The notes beneath the pieces were generated by a model that saw only the letters and a list, made by a program, of their open reading frames with translations, had not been told where the DNA came from and did not search any database. A stretch of 20,001 bases of DNA from the NCBI GenBank assembly GCA_003221085.1, contig QHUD01000196.1:1-20001 (forward strand). Direction: 5' to 3'. Source of the stretch: Gemmatimonadota bacterium. Lineage in GTDB: Bacteria > Gemmatimonadota > Gemmatimonadetes > Gemmatimonadales > GWC2-71-9. This document shows, piece after piece, positions 6,534 through 13,850 of the stretch (the stretch's first letter is position 1; every line of letters begins with the position of its first letter). Made by a program: the position numbers and the translations under genes.

Positions 6534-8408
6534 TTAGTCGGGCAGCGCGACGATTCCGCGCTCGAGCCATCGATGCTCGCGTTGCAGTACTTCCTGGGCC
6601 AGCCGATAGGCCCGGGTGTCGGCGTTGTGCGAGAGGTCGTGGAACTTGGCGTCGATCCGGCCGCGCGCCTGACGGCAGAACAGATCGGCGAGATCCACGG
6701 CCCGCCGGCCGGCGGCGGGATCGTTCGTGAGGAGCCCCTGTGCCCGCGCGCACGTCGCGGCCATGGCGAACAGCTCGGCACCCACGTCCACCAGCCGGAA
6801 CAGCACGGCCTGGCGGTACTCGAGCTTGGGCCCGAAGCGCATCATCGCGTGGAACACGCCACGTGCGAGGCGCCGGGCGGCGCGCTCCACGTAGCGCAGG
6901 TGCCCCGCGAGCGGTCCGAACCGGGTGTACTTGGGCCAGAACCCCCAGCCGAGCCAGCGCGAGGGATACCACCAGGCGTAGAACAGCCCGGCGCGCACCA
7001 GGCCGCGCAGACGCTCGCCGAGCGACTTGCCCGGCATCACGACGTCACCCGCCACCTGCAGGTGCTTGTCCACCGCCTCGCGGGCGATGAACAGATGCAT
7101 GATCTCGCTCGATCCCTCGAAAATCAGGTTGATGCGGAAGTCGCGCATGATGCGCTCGACCGGCACGGGCTTCTCGCCGCGGGCCCGCAGCGAATCGGCC
7201 GTTTCGTAGCCGCGACCGCCCCGGATCTGCACGGTGTCGTCGATGATGCGCCAGCCAACCTCGGAGTTGTACAGCTTCGCGATCGCGGCCTCGAGACGGA
7301 TGTCGTAGCCGCCGCGGTCCGCCATCGCGCCGCACAGCTCGGCCACTGCCTCCATGGCGAAGGTGTTCGCCGCCATAGCGCCGATTTTTTGGGCGATCGC
7401 GTCGTGCTTGCCGATCGCCCGGCCCCACTGCACCCGCTCGCTCGACCATTGGCGCGAGATCTCGAGACAGCGCTTCCCGGCGGCGACCGAGGAGATGGGG
7501 AGCGTGAGCCGACCGGTATTGAGGGTGATGAGGCCGAGCTTCAGCCCCTTGCCCACTTCCCACAGGACGTTCTCGTTGGGCACGCGGACGTTGGTGAAGC
7601 GAATCACGCCGTTGTAGATCGCCTTCAAGCCCATGAAGTGGCAGCGGTGCTCCACTTTCACCCCGGGCCACGCCGTCTCGACGATGAACGCCGTGATTTG
7701 CCGCTTTTCCTTCCCGTTCACCACCTTGGACGGGGTGCGCGCAATCACGACGAGCAGCTCGGCCTTGGTGCCGTTGGTGCACCACAGCTTTTCGCCGCTC
7801 AAGATCCACGCCTGGCCGTCGGGCGTCGGAACGGCCGTCGTCTCCATGGCGGCGGGGTCGGAGCCGACGCCCGGCTCCGTCAGGGCGAACGCCGAGATCG
7901 CGCCCTTCGCGAGGCGCGGCAGATACTTCTTTTTTTGGGCGTCGCTGCCGAACAACTTCAACGGTTGCGGCACGCCGATCGACTGGTGCGCCGACAGGAG
8001 CGCCGTGATCGAGCCGTCGATCGACGACACCAGCTCGATGGCTTTCATGTACGACAGCTGCGAGAGCCCCAGTCCGCCGTACTCGCGCGGGATCTTGATC
8101 CCGAAGGCCCCCAGGTCGCGCAGGCCCTGGATGACGGGTTCGGGGATCTCTCCCTCGCGGTCGATGCGGTCCGAATCGACCTGCTCGCGCAGCAACCGCT
8201 CGAGCTTGTCCAGGAACGGTTGCGCCCGGCGCACTTCTTCGGGATCCTGTTCGGGGTAGGGGTGGATGAGGTCGAGGCGGAACTTTCCGAGAAACAGGTC
8301 GCGCACAAAGCTCGGGGCGACCCACTCCTGCTCGCGCGCGGCCTCGGCGACTTCGCGGGCTTCGGCGGCGCTGACTTTGCGCTCGGGTGCTGTCGCGGTC
8401 GTGGCCAT
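6534..8408 (-). CDS. Acyl-CoA dehydrogenase with C-terminal extension (VLCAD/ACAD9-like)
   Basis: This flavoenzyme introduces the alpha,beta double bond into acyl-CoA thioesters, the first step of fatty-acid beta-oxidation, passing electrons to an electron-transfer flavoprotein. It has 624 residues, against about 380-400 for ordinary family members. The core includes ALTEPGVGSDPAAMETTA (175-192), WCTNGTKAE (209-217), the QIRGGRGYE helix segment (394-402) and LIFEGSSEIMHLFIA (428-442), where Glu431 fits the catalytic base. About 180 further residues follow, rich in Trp, Tyr and Arg near 477-500, as in the very-long-chain enzymes that associate with membranes. Long-chain acyl-CoA is therefore the probable substrate. 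The ATG at 8408 lies nine bases after the rhomboid stop. The ribosome binding site is weak, so coupling to upstream translation is likely. Confidence 0.93.
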   Translation of the reverse strand: MATTATAPERKVSAAEAREVAEAAREQEWVAPSFVRDLFLGKFRLDLIHPYPEQDPEEVRRAQPFLDKLERLLREQVDSDRIDREGEIPEPVIQGLRDLGAFGIKIPREYGGLGLSQLSYMKAIELVSSIDGSITALLSAHQSIGVPQPLKLFGSDAQKKKYLPRLAKGAISAFALTEPGVGSDPAAMETTAVPTPDGQAWILSGEKLWCTNGTKAELLVVIARTPSKVVNGKEKRQITAFIVETAWPGVKVEHRCHFMGLKAIYNGVIRFTNVRVPNENVLWEVGKGLKLGLITLNTGRLTLPISSVAAGKRCLEISRQWSSERVQWGRAIGKHDAIAQKIGAMAANTFAMEAVAELCGAMADRGGYDIRLEAAIAKLYNSEVGWRIIDDTVQIRGGRGYETADSLRARGEKPVPVERIMRDFRINLIFEGSSEIMHLFIAREAVDKHLQVAGDVVMPGKSLGERLRGLVRAGLFYAWWYPSRWLGWGFWPKYTRFGPLAGHLRYVERAARRLARGVFHAMMRFGPKLEYRQAVLFRLVDVGAELFAMAATCARAQGLLTNDPAAGRRAVDLADLFCRQARGRIDAKFHDLSHNADTRAYRLAQEVLQREHRWLERGIVALPD

Positions 8409-8417
8409 GGTCCCAAT

Positions 8418-9092
8418 CTAGCCTGTGTAGCGCCTCGACAGCAGGCTCGGCTCGAGCAGCCAGGCGGCGCTCGCTCCGCCCGCGAACCCACCGAGGTGCC
8501 CGTAGTTGTCGATGTAGGGGCTCAGGAGGCCCGTTGAGATCTGATACGCCGCCCAGATCAGGAGCACGAAGCCGATCCGCTTGTCGCGTAGGTAGAAGTG
8601 CTTCTGGTGGCGATACAGGGCGACGACCACTGCCGCGACGACGCCGAAGATCGCGCCCGATGCCCCGACCGACGGCCCGGGCGACAGGGCGGTCGAGAGG
8701 AGCGAGCCCGTCAGGCCGCTCGTGAAGTACACGACCGCGGTCCGCGCGAAGCCGAAGGCGTGCTCGCAGGCCATCCCCACCACGTACAACACCAGACAGT
8801 TGCCGATCAGGTGATCCCAACCGGCGTGCAGGAAGGTGGCGCTCTCGAGGCGCCACCACTCGCCGGCGAGCACGCGGTCGCGCACCAGGGCCCCGGCCTC
8901 CACGATGCTTTCCCGACTTGCGAGCGCCCCGGCGGCGAGCTCCCAGCCGAACAGCGCCACGTTCGCGGCGATCAGCAGGAGGATGAGCGGGGGGGCGGTG
9001 CGCATCCCGCGCTCGAAATCGACGCGCGTGTCGCTTCCCGCCGCCAGCATGTCGGGCGTGATGACGATCGGTTTTTCCCGCTCGTCGCTCAC
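8418..9092 (-). CDS. Rhomboid-family intramembrane serine protease
   Basis: This 224-residue polytopic membrane protein cleaves other proteins within or next to their transmembrane segments. The catalytic dyad is visible as Ser145 in GASGAIFG (143-150) and His199 in NYGHLGG (196-202). The supporting HAGWDHLIGN segment (89-98) supplies the conserved His and Asn of the second membrane helix. About six hydrophobic segments are visible from residue 34 to 213. An N-terminal cytoplasmic stretch of about 30 charged residues is short. The start is GTG at 9092-9090, overlapping the TGA of the upstream gene by three bases as GTGA, so the two are translationally coupled. The substrate is unknown. The upstream zinc-ribbon membrane protein is an obvious candidate partner. 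Confidence 0.93.
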   Translation of the reverse strand: MSDEREKPIVITPDMLAAGSDTRVDFERGMRTAPPLILLLIAANVALFGWELAAGALASRESIVEAGALVRDRVLAGEWWRLESATFLHAGWDHLIGNCLVLYVVGMACEHAFGFARTAVVYFTSGLTGSLLSTALSPGPSVGASGAIFGVVAAVVVALYRHQKHFYLRDKRIGFVLLIWAAYQISTGLLSPYIDNYGHLGGFAGGASAAWLLEPSLLSRRYTG

Positions 9093-9982
9093 CGCCGCTC
9101 ACCGGTGTCGAGCATGACGCCGAGCGCAAGCGCCACGCGGCGGTCGAGGGCGCGGGCCCGGTCCGCCTTGAGGTCGAGCACGTAGCGGTCGAGCAGCGTG
9201 AACTTGCGGTTGAACTCGCCCACGACGTCGTCGGAGTCGCTGCGCACGATGATGAAGTTGGTCCGCAAGAGGCCGAACAGCGGCCCGAGGAGACGGCGCA
9301 GGAGCGACAGGATAATGGAGTCTTCCTTTGCCATGTACAGTGTCGTCCCGTCCGGCGCTTTCACGTACCACCGCTTCCGGATGATGTTGTACAGATAGTT
9401 CTTCCACAGGAGGGCCACGGTGCGCCCGGTCCGGTCGCGCACGGTATAGGTGGCGGTGATCGGCTGCCACTTCCGGTCCTGCAGCACCTCGAGCAGCTTG
9501 TCGCGTTTCGTTTCGTCGCGATAGAAGGTGACGTGCCGCTTCGCCGACAGGCCGATCCCGACGGCGAACAGGGCGACGAAGAACCCGATGACGGCGAGCA
9601 CCCCGAGGACGCCTTCGTACGCCGTCCCCTTTGCCATGTCCGAGAGCATGCCGAACACGACGCCGACCGCTCCGCCGGCGACCAGCCCCGCGAGGATCGC
9701 CCCGACGTTGCGCAGCAGGTGTGCCGGCCGCTCGACGAACACGATCTTGTTCCCCTGCTCGTCCGCCACGTCGTACTTTTCGGAGATCCGCAGCAGCTGC
9801 TGTCGCAGGAGGAAGACGTCGCGGTCGAACACCGGATCCGCTTGAGGCGTGACGGCTGCCGCCGGCACGACGCCTGCTACCCGATTCTCGCGCGCGCACT
9901 GCGGACACTTCACCAATCGTCCGGCGAACTCGTCCTTCAGCTCGTACGATGTCCCGCACTGACAGCTGACGCGGACGGCCAC
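9089..9982 (-). CDS. Membrane protein with N-terminal zinc ribbon and a scramblase/LURP-one-like fold
   Basis: This 297-residue protein has three parts. Residues 5-32 hold a zinc ribbon: CQC (7-9) and CPQC (26-29), with GTSYELKDEFAGRLVKCP between, like the short zinc-binding domains at the N-terminus of many soluble and membrane proteins of delta-proteobacteria and Gemmatimonadota. Residues 57-90 resemble the first strands of a tubby/LURP-one or phospholipid scramblase-like barrel (EKYDVADEQGNKIVFVE). Two transmembrane stretches (about 92-112 and 124-146) interrupt it. The second half continues with strand-rich motifs such as TATYTVRDRTGRTVALLWKN (177-196) and DVVGEFNRKF (252-261). The GTG start at 9982 follows GGAGG five bases upstream. 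It is the first gene of the four-gene minus operon. The fold assignment rests on pattern only, and the function is unknown. Confidence 0.75.
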   Translation of the reverse strand: MAVRVSCQCGTSYELKDEFAGRLVKCPQCARENRVAGVVPAAAVTPQADPVFDRDVFLLRQQLLRISEKYDVADEQGNKIVFVERPAHLLRNVGAILAGLVAGGAVGVVFGMLSDMAKGTAYEGVLGVLAVIGFFVALFAVGIGLSAKRHVTFYRDETKRDKLLEVLQDRKWQPITATYTVRDRTGRTVALLWKNYLYNIIRKRWYVKAPDGTTLYMAKEDSIILSLLRRLLGPLFGLLRTNFIIVRSDSDDVVGEFNRKFTLLDRYVLDLKADRARALDRRVALALGVMLDTGERR

Positions 9983-10007
9983 GGGTTCCTCCGTTTGGGA
10001 GTCCCCC

Positions 10008-10036
10008 AATCTATGACTTGACAGGGACGCGGTCAC
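10008..10036 (-). promoter_or_regulatory. Promoter candidate for the zinc-ribbon/rhomboid operon
   Basis: On the minus strand GTGACC (10036-10031) and TAGATT (10013-10008) are 17 bases apart, each matching the sigma-70 consensus at four of six positions. Transcription would start near 10001, about 20 bases before the GTG. It overlaps the plus-strand promoter candidate at 10018-10045. Confidence 0.35.
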
Positions 10037-10045
10037 GAGGAGATT
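10018..10045 (+). promoter_or_regulatory. Promoter candidate for the amidohydrolase/ABC transporter operon
   Basis: A perfect -35 TTGACA (10018-10023) is followed, after 16 bases, by a weak GAGATT (10040-10045). Transcription would begin near 10052, about 20 bases before the ATG at 10071, which has AAGGAG at 10059-10064. Confidence 0.4.
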
Positions 10046-10070
10046 CGCTTCGCCCCACAAGGAGACCGCG

Positions 10071-11378
10071 ATGCGTCCACGTTTCGCCCTGCTCGCCCTG
10101 CTCGCTCTGCTCGCCGTCGTGACGACGGCGTGGGCGCAAGCACCCCGAGCCGCCCGGCCGGCGGCCCCGGTGCTCGTCAAGGTCGGCCGTCTGATCGACG
10201 GTCGATCCGACGCGCCGCAGGCGGGCGTCGGCATCCTGATCGACGGAGACCGCATCAAGGCGGTGGGCCCGCTGGCGCAGGTCCAGGGGCAGGCGCAGGG
10301 AGCCCGCGTGATCGATCTATCCCAGATGGCGGTGCTGCCGGGCCTCATCGACACGCACACCCACCTGTTGCTCCAGGGCGACCCCACGGCGGAGTCCTAC
10401 AACGAGCAGCTGCTGTACGAGTCGACGCCGTACCGGGCGATTCTCGCCGCCAGGAACGCGAGAATCGCGCTCGAGCACGGATTCACCGCGATCCGCGACC
10501 TCGAGACCGAGGGTGCGATGTATGCGGACGTCGACGTGAAGCGCGCGGTGGATCGGGGCGAGATTCCCGGGCCGCGTATTTTCGCGGCGACTCGCGCCAT
10601 GGCGCCGACCGGCATGTACCCGATCGTCTCCGACAACTGGGAGTTGGAGCTGCCGCACGGGGTGCAGCCGGTGGACGGGGTGGAGGGCGCGCGGCTGGCG
10701 GTCCGCCAGCAGGTGGCCCACGGCGCCGACTGGATCAAGTTCTACGCGGACCGCCGCTACTACTTTACGCCGGACTCGGTGCTGCACAGCTGGGTCAACT
10801 TCACCGATGACGAGGCCCGTGCCATCGTGGATGAGGCGCACCGGCTGGGTCGGAAAGTGGCGGCGCACGCCATCGGGTCGGACGGGATCGCCGCGGCGCT
10901 ACGCGCGGGCGTGAACACGATCGAGCACGGCGACGGCATGACGGACTCCCTGCTCGACGTCCTGCTCGCCAAGGGCGTGTATTGGGTCCCGACCGTCACG
11001 GTCGCCTATTACGTCGCGGGCCCGCGCGGTGGGGCGTGGGCACCGATGGTCGAGCACCAGCACCGGGCGTTCACCCGGGGGGTCAAGAAAGGCGTTCGGA
11101 TCGTGTTAGGAACGGACGTCGGCGGCTTCCCCTGGACCGAGATCAACCAGGCGAAAGAGTTCGAGTATTATGTGCAATACGGCATGACCCCGATGCAGGC
11201 GATCAAGTCAGGGACGTCGCTCGCGGCCGAGCTGCTGGGGCAACGGGACCTGGGCGTCGTCGCGGCTGGGGCGTACGCGGACCTGGTCGCGGTGGCGGGG
11301 GATCCGATGAAGGATGTCTCGGAACTGTCGCGCGTGCGATTCGTTATGAAGGGCGGGGTCACTTATGTTTCGCCATAG
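10071..11378 (+). CDS. Secreted metal-dependent amidohydrolase (imidazolonepropionase/prolidase-like)
   Basis: This 435-residue enzyme belongs to the amidohydrolase superfamily, a TIM barrel with a small beta-sandwich, in the branch of Xaa-Pro dipeptidase- and imidazolonepropionase-like proteins. A Sec signal peptide (hydrophobic 6-20, cleavage likely after WAQA) sends it out of the cytoplasm. Metal ligands are in place: DTHTH (His96, His98), Lys223 in WIKFYAD as the probable carbamylated lysine, His266 in AHAIG, His286 in TIEHG, and Asp349 in GTDVGG. LIDG near residue 41 and ADLVAVAGDP near 403-412 are the usual sandwich-domain marks. AAGGAG lies six bases before the ATG. It is the first gene of the plus-strand operon, and its stop shares one base with the next start. 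A dipeptide or cyclic amide substrate is likely but cannot be specified. Confidence 0.9.
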   Translation: MRPRFALLALLALLAVVTTAWAQAPRAARPAAPVLVKVGRLIDGRSDAPQAGVGILIDGDRIKAVGPLAQVQGQAQGARVIDLSQMAVLPGLIDTHTHLLLQGDPTAESYNEQLLYESTPYRAILAARNARIALEHGFTAIRDLETEGAMYADVDVKRAVDRGEIPGPRIFAATRAMAPTGMYPIVSDNWELELPHGVQPVDGVEGARLAVRQQVAHGADWIKFYADRRYYFTPDSVLHSWVNFTDDEARAIVDEAHRLGRKVAAHAIGSDGIAAALRAGVNTIEHGDGMTDSLLDVLLAKGVYWVPTVTVAYYVAGPRGGAWAPMVEHQHRAFTRGVKKGVRIVLGTDVGGFPWTEINQAKEFEYYVQYGMTPMQAIKSGTSLAAELLGQRDLGVVAAGAYADLVAVAGDPMKDVSELSRVRFVMKGGVTYVSP

Positions 11379-13849
11379 TGCGGCGCGCGCTCGGGACTAG
11401 CCTCGCTTTGTTGTTCGGCGCCGTCGGACCGGTCGTGGGGCAATTCGCTCCACCCGGCACCGGCGGCGTCGCGGTGTTGGCGAGCGCGCTCAAGCAGCTC
11501 GGCGCGAACAAACGCGTGCTGATGATCGGCGCTCACCCGGACGATGAGTATTCCGACCTCGTCGCGCTGTTCGCCCGGGGGATGGGCGCACAGGTGGCCT
11601 ACCTGTCGCTCTCGCGCGGCGAAGGGGGGCAGAACCTCATCGGTCCGGAGCTCGGTCCCGAGCTCGGCATCATCCGTTCGGAAGAGCTCCTCGCCGCCCG
11701 CCGGATCGACGGGGCCCGCCAGTTCTTCGCCCGCGCCTACGACTTCGGGTATTCCAAGACGCTGGAGGAATCGCTGCGACTCTGGCCGCGCGATTCCGTC
11801 CTCAAGGACGTGCTCGACGTCATGCGCCGCTTCCGCCCCCAGATCATCGTGTCCGTCTTCTCCGGAACGCCGCGCGACGGCCACGGCCAGCATCAGGTGG
11901 CCGGCCTGGTCGCACGCCAGGCGTTCGATGTGCTGCGCGACTCGAGCTGGGGACCGGTGAAGCTGTACCGCTCCCTCTACTTCGACACCGCGAGCGCCAC
12001 CCAGCGGCTGGATGCGGGTGTACTCGACCCCGTGGCGGGTCGGTCCTACCACCAGATCGCCATGGCGGGCCGGAGCCAGCACCGCTCGCAGGACCAGGGC
12101 CAGCTCGAGGACCCCGGGCCGAGGATCGCTCGGCTCGCGTTCATCGAGTGGCGGGATCGAGGACGGGGGACGCGGGACGGGGACGGTCTGTTCGCAGGGG
12201 TCGATACGCTCTTCCCGGGCAAGGCACGCTACGCGGCACTGATCGACTCGGCGCGGGTCCGGCTCAATCCGCTGCAGCCTGGTGGGATCGTTCCGATCCT
12301 GACGCGCGCGCTGCGCGAGCTGGGTGACGCGGACTCGAGCCAGCGGGCCCTGCTGGGCGACGCGCTCATGACGGCGGCCGGCGTTGCGATCGACGGGTTC
12401 GCCGATGACGGCATCGTCGTGCCCGGGGAGCGCGTGCAGGTGGAGGGGAGCCTCTGGAACGGGGGTGACAGCGAGGTCGCCCTCGGCGCCCTGGACGTCG
12501 CGGCGCCGGTCGGGTGGAAGGTCGAGCGGCTCGACCCGGCGGCCGCGTCGGTCGCGCCGGGCACCCTCGCCGGCCGCCACTTCGCCGTCACCGTCGCCTC
12601 CGATGCGCCTCGCTCGCAACCGTATTTTCTGCGGCGGCCGTTGATCGGCGCCTTGTACGACTGGGCTGGCGTGCCGGGAGACTGGCGCGGGCTCCCGTTC
12701 GAGCCGGGGCTGCTGCAGCTGACGGTGCGACTCACGGTCGCCGGCGAGCCGCTCGTGCTCACGCGCGAGGTGGTGTATCGCTACCGGGATCAGAGCATCG
12801 GCGAGGTACGCCGGCCGATCTTCGTGACCCGGCCGTTTGACGTGGCGGTCACACCTGACCTGGTTGTCTGGCCGATCGACGGCGCGGCCGGTGGCCCCCG
12901 ACATTTCACCGTGACCGTGACGAACCGCACGCGTGGGCCCGCGACCGCGCAGGTGGTGTGCACGCCGCCGCGCGGGTGGCCCGCGCTGCCCGCGGAGAGC
13001 CTGTCGTTCCAGCGCGAGGACGAGTCGAAGAGCCTGACGGTGACGCTCGGCCTGGCGACGGGGGTGCGACCCGGGGTCTACCAGCTCAAGGCGGCCGTCC
13101 TCGCGGGCGGGCAGCGGAGCGAGGGCGCGCTCGCGCTGATCGACTATCCGCACATCCGACCACGGGCGGCCGTCCACGCCTCGACCGCCGAGCTCCGCGC
13201 GACGCGCATCGCGCTGCCGTCGCTGACCCGCGTCGGCTACGTGCGGGGTGCGTCGGACCGCGTCCCCGAGGCGCTGCAGGCGGTGGGCATCCCCATCGAG
13301 CTCCTCGGTCCTGACACGCTCGCCCGCGGAGATCTCTCCCACTACGACGCGATCGTGATCGGCAGCCGGGCATACGAGACCGAGCCCGCCCTGGTCGCGA
13401 GCAACGGGCGGTTGCTGGACTACGCCCGCGCCGGTGGCCTCCTGATCGTTCAGTACCAGCAATACCCGTTCGTGAACGGGGGCTTCGCGCCGTATCGCCT
13501 CGCGATCGCGCGTCCGCACGACCGCGTCACCGACGAGACGGCGGCGGTGATGGTGCTGGACTCGAGCGTCAGCGTGTTCCACGTCCCGAACGAAATCGGG
13601 CCCGACGACTGGCGGGGCTGGGTGCAGGAGCGCGGACTGTATTTCGCGCACGATTGGGATCCTGCCTACACGCCGCTACTCGAGATGCACGATCCCGGTG
13701 AGCCGCCCCTCCAGGGCGGGCTCCTCGTCGCCGCCCTCGGCCAGGGCAAGTATGTGTACACCGGGCTGAGCTTCTTCAGACAACTCCCGGCCGGAGTCCC
13801 GGGGGCGTATCGGCTGTTTGCGAATCTCTTGGCGCTGGGCAAGCGATAG
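11378..13849 (+). CDS. Large secreted PIG-L (LmbE-like) deacetylase with C-terminal glutamine-amidotransferase-like domain
   Basis: This 823-residue multidomain protein has a short signal sequence (hydrophobic 8-20), then a PIG-L domain (about 45-200) of the zinc-dependent N-deacetylase type that removes acetyl groups from sugar amines. The zinc motif AHPDDE (52-57, His53 and Asp56) and the distal GHGQHQ (168-173, His172 as third ligand) are both intact. Residues 340-450 and 500-590 look like beta-sandwich repeats, the second with FTVTVTNRTRGPA as in NEW3-type domains. Residues 605-823 resemble a ThuA or class I amidotransferase fold (YDAIVIGSRAYE near 656) without an obvious catalytic Cys. 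The GTG start shares its G with the TAG of the amidohydrolase. A G-rich repeat encodes residues 262-270. The substrate is unknown and may be an aminosugar or an amide from polymer breakdown. Confidence 0.88.
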   Translation: MRRALGTSLALLFGAVGPVVGQFAPPGTGGVAVLASALKQLGANKRVLMIGAHPDDEYSDLVALFARGMGAQVAYLSLSRGEGGQNLIGPELGPELGIIRSEELLAARRIDGARQFFARAYDFGYSKTLEESLRLWPRDSVLKDVLDVMRRFRPQIIVSVFSGTPRDGHGQHQVAGLVARQAFDVLRDSSWGPVKLYRSLYFDTASATQRLDAGVLDPVAGRSYHQIAMAGRSQHRSQDQGQLEDPGPRIARLAFIEWRDRGRGTRDGDGLFAGVDTLFPGKARYAALIDSARVRLNPLQPGGIVPILTRALRELGDADSSQRALLGDALMTAAGVAIDGFADDGIVVPGERVQVEGSLWNGGDSEVALGALDVAAPVGWKVERLDPAAASVAPGTLAGRHFAVTVASDAPRSQPYFLRRPLIGALYDWAGVPGDWRGLPFEPGLLQLTVRLTVAGEPLVLTREVVYRYRDQSIGEVRRPIFVTRPFDVAVTPDLVVWPIDGAAGGPRHFTVTVTNRTRGPATAQVVCTPPRGWPALPAESLSFQREDESKSLTVTLGLATGVRPGVYQLKAAVLAGGQRSEGALALIDYPHIRPRAAVHASTAELRATRIALPSLTRVGYVRGASDRVPEALQAVGIPIELLGPDTLARGDLSHYDAIVIGSRAYETEPALVASNGRLLDYARAGGLLIVQYQQYPFVNGGFAPYRLAIARPHDRVTDETAAVMVLDSSVSVFHVPNEIGPDDWRGWVQERGLYFAHDWDPAYTPLLEMHDPGEPPLQGGLLVAALGQGKYVYTGLSFFRQLPAGVPGAYRLFANLLALGKR
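12161..12186 (+). repeat. G-rich 7-bp-period repeat inside the PIG-L gene
   Basis: The units ACGGGGG (12163-12169), ACGCGGG (12170-12176) and ACGGGG (12177-12182) follow one another, with a leading GG and a trailing ACGG. It encodes GRGTRDGDG in a loop between the deacetylase domain and the next domain. A near copy lies at 15203-15230 in the same reading frame. Confidence 0.6.
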
Positions 13850-13850
13850 A

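Noticed and set aside
6523..6972. N-terminal extension of the M20 gene into the acyl-CoA dehydrogenase
   Set aside because: The Tat signal and GGAGG site place the start at 6522. The extension overlaps a confident gene and is Arg/Pro/Ala-rich shadow sequence.
6573..8537. Plus-strand 654-residue open frame opposite the acyl-CoA dehydrogenase
   Set aside because: It is a GC-bias shadow of a strongly supported gene with complete family motifs on the other strand.
11363..13651. Minus-strand 762-residue open frame opposite the PIG-L gene
   Set aside because: Its composition is His/Arg/Asp/Glu-rich without domains. The plus strand has zinc motifs, a signal peptide and operon overlap.
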